The translations under genes were made by a program, and so were the position numbers. Positions 45,897 to 54,350 of a stretch of DNA of 64,000 nucleotides are shown piece after piece. This DNA comes from Amycolatopsis nalaikhensis (GTDB taxonomy: Bacteria > Actinomycetota > Actinomycetes > Mycobacteriales > Pseudonocardiaceae). The DNA is taken from the NCBI RefSeq assembly GCF_030264295.1, contig NZ_CP127173.1, positions 7,819,501 through 7,883,500 of the forward strand, in the 5' to 3' direction. Below the pieces are notes generated by a model, which did not search any database, was not told the DNA's origin, and saw only the letters and a program-made list of their open reading frames with translations. Every line of letters starts with the position of its first letter. Positions within the stretch are counted from its first letter, which is position 1.

Positions 45897-46716
45897 GTAC
45901 GGCGCACAGGCGCGGATGGGGTTCTTCACCGACACGTCCGTGTGCATCGGCTGCAAGGCCTGCGAAGTCGCGTGCAAGGAGTGGAACGGCGTGCCCGAAG
46001 CGGGCGGGCTCGACCTGCTCGGCACGTCGTACGACAACACCGGCGCGCTCGGCTCGAACACCTGGCGGCACGTCGCCTTCGTGGAACAGCCGAAGTCCAC
46101 TGTGGACCTCGGGATGCCGGACGTCGGCGCGCCGGGGCAGGACGACCCCGGCGTGCGCTGGCTGATGTCGAGCGACGTCTGCAAGCACTGCACGCACGCC
46201 GCGTGCCTCGACGTCTGCCCGACCGGCTCGCTGTTCCGCACCGAGTTCGGCACCGTCGTGGTCCAGCAGGACATCTGCAACGGCTGCGGCTACTGCGTCC
46301 CGGCGTGCCCGTACGGCGTCATCGAAAAGCGCGAGTCCGACGGCCGCGCCTTCAAGTGCACCCTCTGCTACGACCGGCTCGGCGCGGGGCTCGAACCGGC
46401 GTGCGCGAAGGCGTGCCCGACCGACTCGATCCAGTTCGGCGAGCTGGACGAGCTGCGCGAACGCGCTGACGAGCGGGTCAAGACGCTGCACGACGAGGGC
46501 GTGCCGGAGGCACGGCTCTACGGCCGCGACCCCGATGACGGCGTCGGCGGCGACGGCGCGTTCTTCCTGCTGCTGGACGAACCCGAGGTCTACGGGCTGC
46601 CGCCGGACCCGGTCGTCACCACGCGCGACCTGCCCGCGATGTGGAAGCGGGCGGCGGTGACCGCGGCCGGGGTCGCCGTGGCGGTCGCCGCGTCGTTCCT
46701 GGGACGGCGCCGATGA
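45889..46716 (+). CDS. fdhB: Formate dehydrogenase iron-sulfur (beta) subunit
   Basis: This 275-aa electron-transfer subunit overlaps the alpha gene by 8 bp. Ferredoxin-type cysteine clusters for four [4Fe-4S] centres are visible: CIGCKACEVACKEW, CKHCTHAACLDVCPTG, CNGCGYCVPACPYG and CTLCYDR...CAKACPTD. A C-terminal hydrophobic helix (AAVTAAGVAVAVAASFLG, ~255-272) anchors it to the membrane. It passes electrons from the alpha subunit to the NrfD-type subunit. Confidence 0.94.
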   Translation: MAEYGAQARMGFFTDTSVCIGCKACEVACKEWNGVPEAGGLDLLGTSYDNTGALGSNTWRHVAFVEQPKSTVDLGMPDVGAPGQDDPGVRWLMSSDVCKHCTHAACLDVCPTGSLFRTEFGTVVVQQDICNGCGYCVPACPYGVIEKRESDGRAFKCTLCYDRLGAGLEPACAKACPTDSIQFGELDELRERADERVKTLHDEGVPEARLYGRDPDDGVGGDGAFFLLLDEPEVYGLPPDPVVTTRDLPAMWKRAAVTAAGVAVAVAASFLGRRR

Positions 46717-47627
46717 GCCCCCGCCGCGAACGCGCGATGGTCGAGCCCGCCGAGTTCCGGTCGTACTACGGCAAGCCGATCCTCAAGGAGCCGGCGTGGA
46801 AGCAGCCGGACGTGCCGCTGTACCTGTTCCTCGGCGGCGCGGCGGGCGCGTCGGCGACGATGGCGGCGCTGGCCGACGTCACCGGGCGGCCGCGGCTGGC
46901 GCGAATCGGCAGGCTGGTCGCGTCCGGCGGCTCGGTCGCCAGTGTCGGGGCGTTGATCCACGACCTGGGGCGGCCGGAGCGGTTCCTGCACATGCTGCGG
47001 GTGCTGAAGCCGACGTCGCCGCTCTCGGTGGGCTCGTGGATCCTCTCGCCGTTTTCGGGCCTGGCCGCCGTCGCGGCGGCGTCGGAAGTCACCGGGAAAC
47101 TGCCGGTGATCGGACGGCTGGCCGGAGTCGGGGCGGGGGTGCTCGGGCCCGCGATGTGCACGTACACGGCGGTGCTGCTCGCCGACACGGCGACGCCGTC
47201 GTGGCACGAAGCCCACGGCACGCTGCCGGTGCTGTTCGCGGGCAGCGCGCTGACCAGCGGCGCGGGGGCGGCCCTGCTTGCGGGGGAAACCGGGCCGGTC
47301 GTGCGGGCCGGGCTGGCCGGGGCGGCGGCCGAGCTGGTGGCCGAGCACCACCTGGAGACCGGGCTGGGCCTGGCGTCGGAGCCGTACCGCACCGGGCGGG
47401 CCGGCAAGCTGCTGAAGGCCGCCAAAGCCCTCACCGCCGCCGGTGCCGGGCTGTCGCTGGTGGCCGGGCGGAGCCGCGTGGCCGGAGCGCTCGCCGGAGC
47501 CGCGTACCTGGCTTCGGGGCTGTGCACGCGGTTCGGCGTCTACGCGGCCGGCGTGGCGTCCACAAAGGACCCGAAGTACGTCGTGGTGCCGCAGCGGGAG
47601 CGGGTCAGCCAGCGGGCAGGCCGCTGA
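46713..47627 (+). CDS. nrfD: NrfD/PsrC-type membrane subunit of formate dehydrogenase
   Basis: This 304-aa protein overlaps the beta gene by ATGA. About eight to nine hydrophobic segments follow a short soluble start with YYGKPILKEPAWKQPDVPLY, typical of NrfD quinone-reacting subunits in actinobacterial formate dehydrogenases, which replace the cytochrome b gamma subunit. It is expected to reduce menaquinone. Its 3' end overlaps the convergent hydrolase gene by 23 bp. Confidence 0.9.
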   Translation: MSPRRERAMVEPAEFRSYYGKPILKEPAWKQPDVPLYLFLGGAAGASATMAALADVTGRPRLARIGRLVASGGSVASVGALIHDLGRPERFLHMLRVLKPTSPLSVGSWILSPFSGLAAVAAASEVTGKLPVIGRLAGVGAGVLGPAMCTYTAVLLADTATPSWHEAHGTLPVLFAGSALTSGAGAALLAGETGPVVRAGLAGAAAELVAEHHLETGLGLASEPYRTGRAGKLLKAAKALTAAGAGLSLVAGRSRVAGALAGAAYLASGLCTRFGVYAAGVASTKDPKYVVVPQRERVSQRAGR

Positions 47628-48489
47628 AGAAGCCGTCGAGCGCCTTCGCCAGGGCCTCCGGGTTCTCCTCCGCCATGTGGTGCCCCGACTCGATGGCGTA
47701 GGCGTCGCGCAGGTCGGTCGTCCACTCGCGCCAGATGGCCGGGATGTCGCCGTGCATCTCTTCGAGGTCGTCGAGGCTGGACCAGAGGATCAGCACCGGG
47801 CACGTGATCTTCCGCCCGGCGGCTTTGTCGGCGTCGTCGTGGGCGCGGTCGACGCCCAGGCCCGCGCGGTAGTCCTCGAGCATCGCGGTCACCGTCGCCG
47901 GATCGTGGATCGCGCGGTGGAAATCGGCGAAGTTCTCCTCGCCGAGCCGCTCCGGCGTGTTCTTGGTGGCGACGTTGTACCAGGCGTCCGGGTCGGCGGT
48001 GATCGCCCGCTCCGGCCGCTCCGGCTGGGCGAAGAAGAACCAGTGGTACCACGCCCGCGCGAACTCGGCGTGGCAGCGGGCCAGGCTTTCGCCGACCGGG
48101 ATGGAGTCGAGGATCGCCGCGCCGCGGACCACGTCCGGGTGATCGAGCGCGAGGCGTGTCGTGACGAGTGCGCCGCGGTCGTGCCCGGCCACGAAGAACC
48201 GCTCGTGGCCCAGCTCCCGCATCAGCGCGACGCAGTCGGCCGCCATGACGCGCTTGCTGTAGGGCATGTGGTCGGCGTCGGTCGGCGGTTTGGTGGATTC
48301 GCCGTACCCGCGCGTGTCCGGGCAGACCACGGTGAACCGCTCCGCGAGCCGCGGCGCGACCCGGTACCACGTCGTGTGCGTGCGCGGGTGCCCGTGCACC
48401 AGCAGCAGCGGCGGACCGGAACCGCCGTGGCGGACCCGGAGCGTCACATCCCCGACGTCGACGTGGTCCAGCGTGAAGCCTTCGAACAT
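47605..48489 (-). CDS. Alpha/beta hydrolase, haloacetate dehalogenase-like
   Basis: This protein is about 294 aa from ATG 48489, behind GGGGGTGG; GTG 48495 is a weaker alternative. The fold motifs are HGHPRTHTTWYRVAP (oxyanion), AGHDRGALV (nucleophile Asp in place of Ser, as in dehalogenases and epoxide hydrolases) and a late ESGHHMAEE His. YHWFFFAQPERPE resembles the halide-pocket His-Trp of fluoroacetate dehalogenases. In those enzymes the sequence after the nucleophile is DRGxR, with both Arg residues holding the carboxylate. Here the second is Leu, so a haloacetate substrate is uncertain. Confidence 0.8.
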   Translation of the reverse strand: MFEGFTLDHVDVGDVTLRVRHGGSGPPLLLVHGHPRTHTTWYRVAPRLAERFTVVCPDTRGYGESTKPPTDADHMPYSKRVMAADCVALMRELGHERFFVAGHDRGALVTTRLALDHPDVVRGAAILDSIPVGESLARCHAEFARAWYHWFFFAQPERPERAITADPDAWYNVATKNTPERLGEENFADFHRAIHDPATVTAMLEDYRAGLGVDRAHDDADKAAGRKITCPVLILWSSLDDLEEMHGDIPAIWREWTTDLRDAYAIESGHHMAEENPEALAKALDGFFSGLPAG

Positions 48490-48550
48490 GGCCACCCCCA
48501 GACGGATGCTGCCGCACCCCGGCGCCCGGGGTGCGGCAGCGGATCTCGGA

Positions 48551-48733
48551 TCAGTTCTTGTCCTTGACGCCCTTGACGGCGTCCTTCACCTTGTCGGCGG
48601 CCTGCTTGAGGGAACCCTTGGCCTGTTCGGACTTGCCTTCGGCCTGCCACTGCTCGTTGTCCGTGGCGTCGCCGATGGCTTCCTTGGCCCGGCCCTTCAG
48701 CTCTTCGCCCTTGTTCTCGAACTTGTCGTTCAT
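48551..48733 (-). CDS. CsbD family stress protein
   Basis: This 60-aa, highly charged, Lys/Ala-rich protein contains KFENKGEELKGRAKEAIGDA, TDNEQWQAEGKSEQAKG and QAADKVKDAVKG, the full CsbD pattern. CsbD-like proteins accumulate in general stress responses; the biochemical role is unknown. GGAAGG precedes the ATG at the expected distance. It is separated from the antiporter operon by 60 bp and probably has its own promoter. Confidence 0.88.
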   Translation of the reverse strand: MNDKFENKGEELKGRAKEAIGDATDNEQWQAEGKSEQAKGSLKQAADKVKDAVKGVKDKN

Positions 48734-48793
48734 GAGTGCACCTTCCGTGAGGGGCCTTGCCGGTCGGTTACCCCCTGGACGCGCCCGTACACA

Positions 48794-50593
48794 TCACAAC
48801 CAGACGAGGGCCGTGAGCACGGTCACCCCGGCGAGCAGCCACGCGACGTAGTCGCCGACGTGCCCGGAATGGCCGCGGTGCAGCACTTCGAGGGCCGCCC
48901 GCACCGGCCGTGGCCAGGACGGCAGCCGCCGGGGCCACAGCGCGGCCGCGGCGACGCCGAGCGCCAGCAGCACCGTGAGCAGGCCGAACCACACGCCGGA
49001 CGCGGACCACTCCGCCGTCACGGGCGCGGGCGGGCCGGGCGCGGGGACGGCGGGCAGCACGTCGTGCAGGTACCCGCCGCGGTCGGCGTCCTGGCGTCCG
49101 GCCGTGGTGGCGGCTTCGCCCACCCAGGGGAGCGTGCCCACGGCCAGCGCGCCCGCCAGGAGGGCGACGATCGCCGCGGTCATGGTCACCGGCGTGCGCG
49201 CGATCGGACGGCCCGTCTCCGGTTCCTCGTCCGTCCCGGGGGTCCGGTCGCCGTCGTCCCGCCGCGGCGGCGTGCCGAGTCCGAAGTAGACACCCAGCCC
49301 GGCGCGCAGCACCGCGGCCGCCGTCACCGCGGACACGACGACGAACACGGCCACCAGCCAGCCGTACCCGCTCCGCTCGAGCGCGTGTTCGGCGACGGCC
49401 TTGCCGAACGCGACGCCGAACGGCGGCAACCCGGCCAACGCGAGCGCCGCCAGCAGGAACAACCCGGCTTCCAGCCGCGAATGCCCGCACCGGCCGAACA
49501 GCTCGTCCTCGTCGACACTGCCGTAGCGGTCCATCAGGACCCCGGCGAGCAGGAACAGCGCCGCTTTGGCGCCGGCGTGCCCGGCGACCGCGAGCACGAA
49601 CCCGGCGCTCGCCTCGCCGCCGGTGGCCGCCAGACCGCACAGGAACAAGCCGGTGTGGGCGATGGTCGAGTAGGCCAGCAGCCGTTTCAGGTGGCGCTGG
49701 GTGAAGCAGAGGACGGCGCCGAGCAGCGCGCTGGCGATGCCGAGCACCAGCAGGACCCGGGCGAACGCGCCGTCGTCGAGGACCCCGCCGAACACGGTGC
49801 GCCGCACCCGCAGCACGCCGTAGGCCCCCAGTTCGACCATCACGCCGGAGAACAGCACGCACACCGGCGTCGGGGCGACGGCGTGCGCGTCGGCGAGCCA
49901 GAAGTGGAACGGCACGGCCGCCGCCTTGACCAACAGGCCGGTGCAGACGAGCACGAACGCGGCGAGGACCAGCGCGTCCGCGGGCCGCCCGTCGAGCGCG
50001 ACGCCGAGCTGGGCGAGCCCGAGCTGCCCGCCGCGCGCGTACAGCAGGCCGATGCCCATCAGCGTGAAATACGCGCCGAGGGAGTTCACCACGCCGAAGT
50101 TCAGCGCGCCCTGGACCGAGTCGGCCTCCTCGACCCGGTACCCGGTGAGCGCGTAGGCGACCCCGCTCATCAGCTCGAAGAACACGAAGAGGGTGAACAG
50201 GTCGCCGGTGAGCAGGAAGCCGAGCATGCCGGTGAGGAACAGCAGCATCATCGCGTGGTAGCGGGCTTCGACCGCCTCGAAGTAGTGCCAGCTGTAGAGC
50301 AGCGCGCACGTCGTCAGGAACGAGGCCAGCAGGGCGAGGGTGGTGTTGAGCCCGTCGGCGGCCAAGACGATGCCCAGCGAACGCGTGCCGTCCGGCCGGT
50401 GCCCGCCGAGCCAGCTCACCACCCGGCCGTGCTGCACGCCCACGAGCAGCACCGCGGTCAGGACGGTGACGGCGAGGGCGGTCGCCGTCGCGAGGCCGTC
50501 GGCCACCACGCGCGGCAACTTGAGGCCGAGCCCGAGCAGCACGCACGCGGCCAGCAGCGGCAGGGCGACGACGAGGGCCGGGAGCGCGGTCAT
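48794..50593 (-). CDS. mrpD: Mrp-type antiporter subunit D (NuoN/L-like)
   Basis: This 599-aa polytopic protein has about 14 membrane helices. The complex-I-related core includes TGDLFTLFVFFELMS with the conserved Glu, KAAAVPFHFWLADAHAVAPTP with the conserved Lys, and QRHLKRLLAYSTIAHTG. It is the last gene of a minus-strand run with overlapping starts and stops. It should form part of a proton-translocating antiporter with the upstream small subunits. Confidence 0.88.
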   Translation of the reverse strand: MTALPALVVALPLLAACVLLGLGLKLPRVVADGLATATALAVTVLTAVLLVGVQHGRVVSWLGGHRPDGTRSLGIVLAADGLNTTLALLASFLTTCALLYSWHYFEAVEARYHAMMLLFLTGMLGFLLTGDLFTLFVFFELMSGVAYALTGYRVEEADSVQGALNFGVVNSLGAYFTLMGIGLLYARGGQLGLAQLGVALDGRPADALVLAAFVLVCTGLLVKAAAVPFHFWLADAHAVAPTPVCVLFSGVMVELGAYGVLRVRRTVFGGVLDDGAFARVLLVLGIASALLGAVLCFTQRHLKRLLAYSTIAHTGLFLCGLAATGGEASAGFVLAVAGHAGAKAALFLLAGVLMDRYGSVDEDELFGRCGHSRLEAGLFLLAALALAGLPPFGVAFGKAVAEHALERSGYGWLVAVFVVVSAVTAAAVLRAGLGVYFGLGTPPRRDDGDRTPGTDEEPETGRPIARTPVTMTAAIVALLAGALAVGTLPWVGEAATTAGRQDADRGGYLHDVLPAVPAPGPPAPVTAEWSASGVWFGLLTVLLALGVAAAALWPRRLPSWPRPVRAALEVLHRGHSGHVGDYVAWLLAGVTVLTALVWL

Positions 50594-50597
50594 CGCC

Positions 50598-50948
50598 TCA
50601 GCCGCGCAGGGCGCGCAGGTCGTCGGGGTCGACCGTGCCGTGCCGCTTCGAAATCTGGATGGTCAGGGCCAGCAGCAGCGCGGTGATCGTCGCGGACACG
50701 ACGATGTCGGTCAGGGTCATCGCCTGCACCATCGGGTCGACGACGGGCTGCCGCTGGTCCTGGGCGACGATCGGCGCCCCGGCCCCTCGTTGATAGCCGA
50801 TGCCGAGGAGCAGCACGTACGTCCCGGCCTGCGCGACCGAGAGCGAGACGACGGTGTGGACGAGGTGGCGGCTGCGCACGATGCCCACCGACCCGGCGAG
50901 CAGCAGCCACGCGGCCACGCCGTAGCAGGCCAGTCCGACGACGGTCAC
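50598..50948 (-). CDS. mrpC: Mrp-type antiporter subunit C (NuoK-like)
   Basis: This 116-aa protein has three membrane helices. GTG 50948 overlaps the stop of the upstream gene (GTGA). GSVGIVRSRHLVHTVVSLSV and DPMVQAMTLTDIVVSATITA match NuoK/MnhC proteins, including the short loop before DIVV. It pairs with the D subunit immediately downstream. Confidence 0.88.
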   Translation of the reverse strand: MTVVGLACYGVAAWLLLAGSVGIVRSRHLVHTVVSLSVAQAGTYVLLLGIGYQRGAGAPIVAQDQRQPVVDPMVQAMTLTDIVVSATITALLLALTIQISKRHGTVDPDDLRALRG

Positions 50949-51679
50949 GCGCGCTCCTCCCGGATCAGGCCCTGGCCGAGGAACTGGGCCAGCAGCACCA
51001 CCAGCCCGGCCGCCACCTCGATGCCGATGAGCACGCTCAGCACCGGCACGGTGCCCGCCGACAGCAGCGAGCCGAACTCGCCCGGCGGCAGGACGTTCGC
51101 CAGGAACGCGCTCCCGGCGACCAGGCCGGCGAGCCCGGTGACGACGTACAGCCCGGTCGCCGCGGCCTCGGCGTACTCGCACCAGTCGATCGGGCGCAGC
51201 TTCGCCAGCGCCGGGTAGCTGCCGGAGATGTAGAGCAGGTGCCAGCCGGTGGCCAGCACGACCCCGCCCTGGAAGCCGCCGCCCGGGGTGAGGTGCCCGT
51301 GCGCCACGACGTCCGCCCCGAGCAGGAGCGTCACCGGGAGCATCAGGTAGCCGCCGAGCTTGACCACGGGCATGACGTAGCCGCTGGTGGGCTCGATCCG
51401 CCGTCGCTCCTCTTTGGTCGGCTGCAGCAGGGAAAGCGCGCCGACGACGGCCGCCGCCACGATCGTCTCTTCGCCGAGCGTGTCCAGGGCGCGCAGGTCG
51501 AAGTTGACCGACGACACCAGGTTCGGCGTCGCGTGGGCGAGCGCGGCGGGCAGCGCGAGGTCGCGGTAGACGTGCGCCGAGCCGCCGAACTCCGGCATCC
51601 GCAGGAAGGCTGTCACCAGCAGCACGGCCACCCCGAGCGCGCCCGCCGCGCACAGCCACGTCCGCGCCCGCAGCGTCAT
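50945..51679 (-). CDS. mrpB: Fused MbhE/MrpB-like antiporter subunit
   Basis: This 244-aa protein combines two parts. Residues about 1-90 (FDLRALDTLGEETIVAAAVV) resemble MbhE, the C-terminal piece of MrpA. Residues about 100-240 (GYLMLPVTLLLGADVVAHGH, LTPGGGFQGGVVLATG) are the MnhB domain. ATG 51679 overlaps the DUF4040 stop. The split MrpA tail is as in Mbh-type hydrogenase-linked antiporters. Confidence 0.82.
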   Translation of the reverse strand: MTLRARTWLCAAGALGVAVLLVTAFLRMPEFGGSAHVYRDLALPAALAHATPNLVSSVNFDLRALDTLGEETIVAAAVVGALSLLQPTKEERRRIEPTSGYVMPVVKLGGYLMLPVTLLLGADVVAHGHLTPGGGFQGGVVLATGWHLLYISGSYPALAKLRPIDWCEYAEAAATGLYVVTGLAGLVAGSAFLANVLPPGEFGSLLSAGTVPVLSVLIGIEVAAGLVVLLAQFLGQGLIREERA

Positions 51680-51912
51680 CGCCCGCCCACCTTCCGGATC
51701 GTCAGCAGCACCAGCAGCGGGACGACGGCCGAGCCGACGGCCAGCTCGGAAAGGGCGACGTCGGGGGCCTGGAGCGCGAAGAACAGCAGGGCCAGGCAAA
51801 GGCTGAACAGGGAGAGCGTGATCGCCTGCCGCCGCGGATCCGGCGTGGCCACCACCACGAACCCCGCGACGGCGACGAACGCGAGGGCGACGAGCAGCAC
51901 CACCGTCGTCAC
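51676..51912 (-). CDS. DUF4040 (MbhD-like) antiporter subunit
   Basis: This 78-aa protein has three helices. RRQAITLSLFSLCLALLFFA and LQAPDVALSELAVGSAVVPL match the MbhD/DUF4040 segment normally found inside MrpA. The conserved Asp and Glu of APDVALSE are present. It overlaps the genes on both sides by 4 bp. Confidence 0.85.
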   Translation of the reverse strand: MTTVVLLVALAFVAVAGFVVVATPDPRRQAITLSLFSLCLALLFFALQAPDVALSELAVGSAVVPLLVLLTIRKVGGR

Positions 51913-52202
51913 GACGGCAGGTCCTCGTCGACCACACCCCGCCGCCGAGCTTCGATGCGCCCGGCGGCCGACGACAGCACCGGCCCGGTCACCGCGAGCA
52001 GCGCGACGGTGAGCAGGATGGCTCCCGAGCCGAGGCTCCAGCCGTTGGCCACGGCCAGGCCCGCGCCGACCAGGGGAGCGCCGACAGTGGTCACGGGCGC
52101 GAGCAGGTGCAGCCGGTTGAGCAGGCCGTCGGCGCGCAGCATCGCGACGGACGCGGCCACGACCACGGCGACCCCGGCGAAGACGAGGACGTGCGCGATC
52201 AC
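51909..52202 (-). CDS. mrpG: Mrp-type antiporter subunit G
   Basis: This 97-aa protein has three helices, and GTG 52202 overlaps the mrpF stop. LRADGLLNRLHLLAPVTTVG is the MnhG signature (RlpD...RlHa...). The C-terminus (EARRRGVVDEDLPS) is charged and cytoplasmic. Confidence 0.85.
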   Translation of the reverse strand: MIAHVLVFAGVAVVVAASVAMLRADGLLNRLHLLAPVTTVGAPLVGAGLAVANGWSLGSGAILLTVALLAVTGPVLSSAAGRIEARRRGVVDEDLPS

Positions 52203-52453
52203 CGCGTCGTCCCGAGCAGCCGGATGAAGACGAGAGTGCCGGCGAAGGCCAGCACGGTCAGGGTGAGCGGGAGGATCACCGCGCTCGACGGGCCGTACGC
52301 CTGCACGAACAGCAGCATCGTCAGCACCGTGACCGGGCCCGCGAGCTGCAGCCCGGCCAGCCGGGTGATCGCGTCGCCCCGCGCGGCCAGCCACAGCGCC
52401 GGGCCGAGGCCGCCCGCCATGAGCAGCACGGCGGCGACCAGCCAGCCCGTCAC
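52199..52453 (-). CDS. mrpF: Mrp-type antiporter subunit F
   Basis: This 84-aa protein has three helices, and GTG 52453 overlaps the mrpE stop. LWLAARGDAITRLAGLQLAG matches the MnhF motif with the conserved Asp, and it ends LVFIRLLGTTR as usual. Confidence 0.83.
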   Translation of the reverse strand: MTGWLVAAVLLMAGGLGPALWLAARGDAITRLAGLQLAGPVTVLTMLLFVQAYGPSSAVILPLTLTVLAFAGTLVFIRLLGTTR

Positions 52454-52905
52454 CGCCGCACCTCGTCGAGCAGGCGGGAGTCGCCGAGCAGCCGGTGGAC
52501 GACCAGCTCCCGGTCGTCCGGCGGGGTCGCGACGACCATCGTGCCCGGCGTGCTGCCGACGACGGCGGCCGCGGCCGCCACGCGGGCGTGGTGCACCGCC
52601 TCGGGTTCGTCGGGCAGGTCCACGGTGGCGAACCGGCCCGCACGCGGGTGCCGCACCAGCTTGACCAGGGCCTGCCCGGACTCCCGGACGGCGTTGCCGG
52701 GCACCCGGAGCAGCCAGCGGAACCAGCGCGCCCGGGGCCGCCAGACCTCGCCGACGGCTCGTCGCGCCGCCCGCGCGGCGAACGCGCACGGTAGCGCCAC
52801 CACGGCCGCGGCCACGGTCTCGGGCAGCGAAGGCGTCACCAAGGTCAGCAGCCACAGGCCGGTCAGGCCGAGCCACCACACCAGCACCTCGGATGTCACG
52901 CGCAC
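52450..52905 (-). CDS. mrpE: Mrp-type antiporter subunit E
   Basis: This 151-aa protein (GTG 52905; GTG 52899 or TTG 52938 are possible) has two N-terminal helices (LVWWLGLTGLWLLTLVTPSL). A MnhE soluble domain follows, with TPGTMVVATPPDDRELVVHR near the C-terminus. It begins a chain of six 4-bp-overlap or near-contact genes, and follows the CPA1 gene closely. Confidence 0.8.
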   Translation of the reverse strand: MRVTSEVLVWWLGLTGLWLLTLVTPSLPETVAAAVVALPCAFAARAARRAVGEVWRPRARWFRWLLRVPGNAVRESGQALVKLVRHPRAGRFATVDLPDEPEAVHHARVAAAAAVVGSTPGTMVVATPPDDRELVVHRLLGDSRLLDEVRR

Positions 52906-52944
52906 GCCGGGCGAATACCCCGCGGCCGGGTCCGCCAACCGGGG

Positions 52945-54204
52945 TCACCGGTCCGGCAGGTGCCCGCCCATCCGCTCGATCCGCTGGATGGCCGGTTCCG
53001 CCAGGACGCCGTGGACCAGCACCGACACCGCCACGGCGACCGCGCCGACCCGCCACAGCACGTCCTGCTGCGGCACCGGGATCCGGTTCAGCGCGTAGGC
53101 GAGGTAGAAGAGCGTGCCGATGCCGCGGACGCCGAAGAACGCGATCGCGAGCGAGGCCGGCCGCCCCGCGGACGAACCGAGCAGCGAGACCCAGCCGACC
53201 ACCGGCCGGACGACGAGCACCGCCACCACGGCGATCAGCACTTCGATCACGCGCAGGCCGCGCAGCAGCCCGTCGCCCACGGCCAGCCCGAGCCCGAGCA
53301 GGGCGAGCGGCACGAAAAGACGTTCCAGCTGACGGCCGAAGGCGTGCAGGACGCCGTGGTACTCGTGCGAGCGTTCCTGCGTGCGGACGGCGACCGCGGC
53401 GACGAACACGGCGACGAACCCATTGCCGTGGGCCAGCTCCGCGAGCGCGTAGGGCAGGAACGCCAGTGCGAGCAGGACCAGGCCGTCGGCGTATTCGGCC
53501 AGGCGAAGGCGGTCCGACGGCGTCCGGAAGATCGCCCAGCCGAGCAGCCACCCGGCGGCCACGCCGATCGCGACGCCGGTCGCGATCGGCAGCAGCAGGT
53601 CCACGAGCACCCAGGAGACGTCGAGTTTCGGTTCACTGCCCGCCAGCGCGAGACCGAGCAGGACGAACGGCATGGTCAGACCGTCGTTCAGGCCCGCTTC
53701 CGTGGTCAGGGTGAAGCGGATTTCGTTGTCCCTGGCCAGTTCCGGCTCGACGTCGGGGTGCGGCACGCCGATGTCGCCGGCCAGCACGGGGTCCGTCGGG
53801 GCGAGGGCGGCGGCCAGCAGCAGCGCGACGCCGGGTGTGAGCGCGAGCCACCAGTGGCCGAGCACGGCGACGAGCAGGATCGACAGGGGCATGGTGAGGG
53901 CGAGCAGCCGCCAGGTCGAGCCCCAGCGGCGCAGGCCGAACGGCCGGTCGACGGACAGGCCCGCGCCGGCGAGCGCGACCAGGATGCCCAGCTGGGTGAA
54001 GGATTCGACGCCGTGCAGGTGGGCGGCGGGGTCGCTCCAGCCGTCACCGTAGGGCGCGGGCAGCGGCAGCAGGCCGAGCCCGATCCCGGCGCCGAGCATC
54101 ACCAGCGGCACCGAGAACGGCCGGTCGGCGACGAGCTTCGGGACGATGGCGGCGGCGAGCGCCAGCAGCCCCGCGACGCCGAACAGCACCGTCAAGGACG
54201 ACAA
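52945..54204 (-). CDS. CPA1-family Na+(K+)/H+ antiporter
   Basis: This 419-aa protein has about 12 helices. The start is TTG 54204, eight bases after GGAGGG on the minus strand; no ATG/GTG is placed so well. The CPA1 hallmark is TEAGLNDGLTMPFVLLG, with the Asn-Asp pair for cation/proton exchange, plus LAAALAPTDPVLAGDIGV upstream. It is the first gene of the operon leading into Mrp-like subunits E-F-G-(MbhD)-(MbhE/B)-C-D, linking two antiporter types under one promoter for pH or salt homeostasis. Confidence 0.88.
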   Translation of the reverse strand: MSSLTVLFGVAGLLALAAAIVPKLVADRPFSVPLVMLGAGIGLGLLPLPAPYGDGWSDPAAHLHGVESFTQLGILVALAGAGLSVDRPFGLRRWGSTWRLLALTMPLSILLVAVLGHWWLALTPGVALLLAAALAPTDPVLAGDIGVPHPDVEPELARDNEIRFTLTTEAGLNDGLTMPFVLLGLALAGSEPKLDVSWVLVDLLLPIATGVAIGVAAGWLLGWAIFRTPSDRLRLAEYADGLVLLALAFLPYALAELAHGNGFVAVFVAAVAVRTQERSHEYHGVLHAFGRQLERLFVPLALLGLGLAVGDGLLRGLRVIEVLIAVVAVLVVRPVVGWVSLLGSSAGRPASLAIAFFGVRGIGTLFYLAYALNRIPVPQQDVLWRVGAVAVAVSVLVHGVLAEPAIQRIERMGGHLPDR

Positions 54205-54350
54205 GGGGGTTCCCTCCTGCCCGCTCGTGGTCTCGTGATCGGCGGGAGGTGAGCGTAAGCCGGGGTCCGGGCGGGCGCAGCGTGATCGGCCGCCGGGCGC
54301 GGAGCCGAGTAGCGTGGCGGGAGAGGCCAGCGAACCGGGAGGAGGCCGCG

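Noticed and set aside
43588..46165. Alternative long plus-strand frames over formate dehydrogenase
   Set aside because: They lack motifs and overlap a well-supported molybdopterin oxidoreductase frame.
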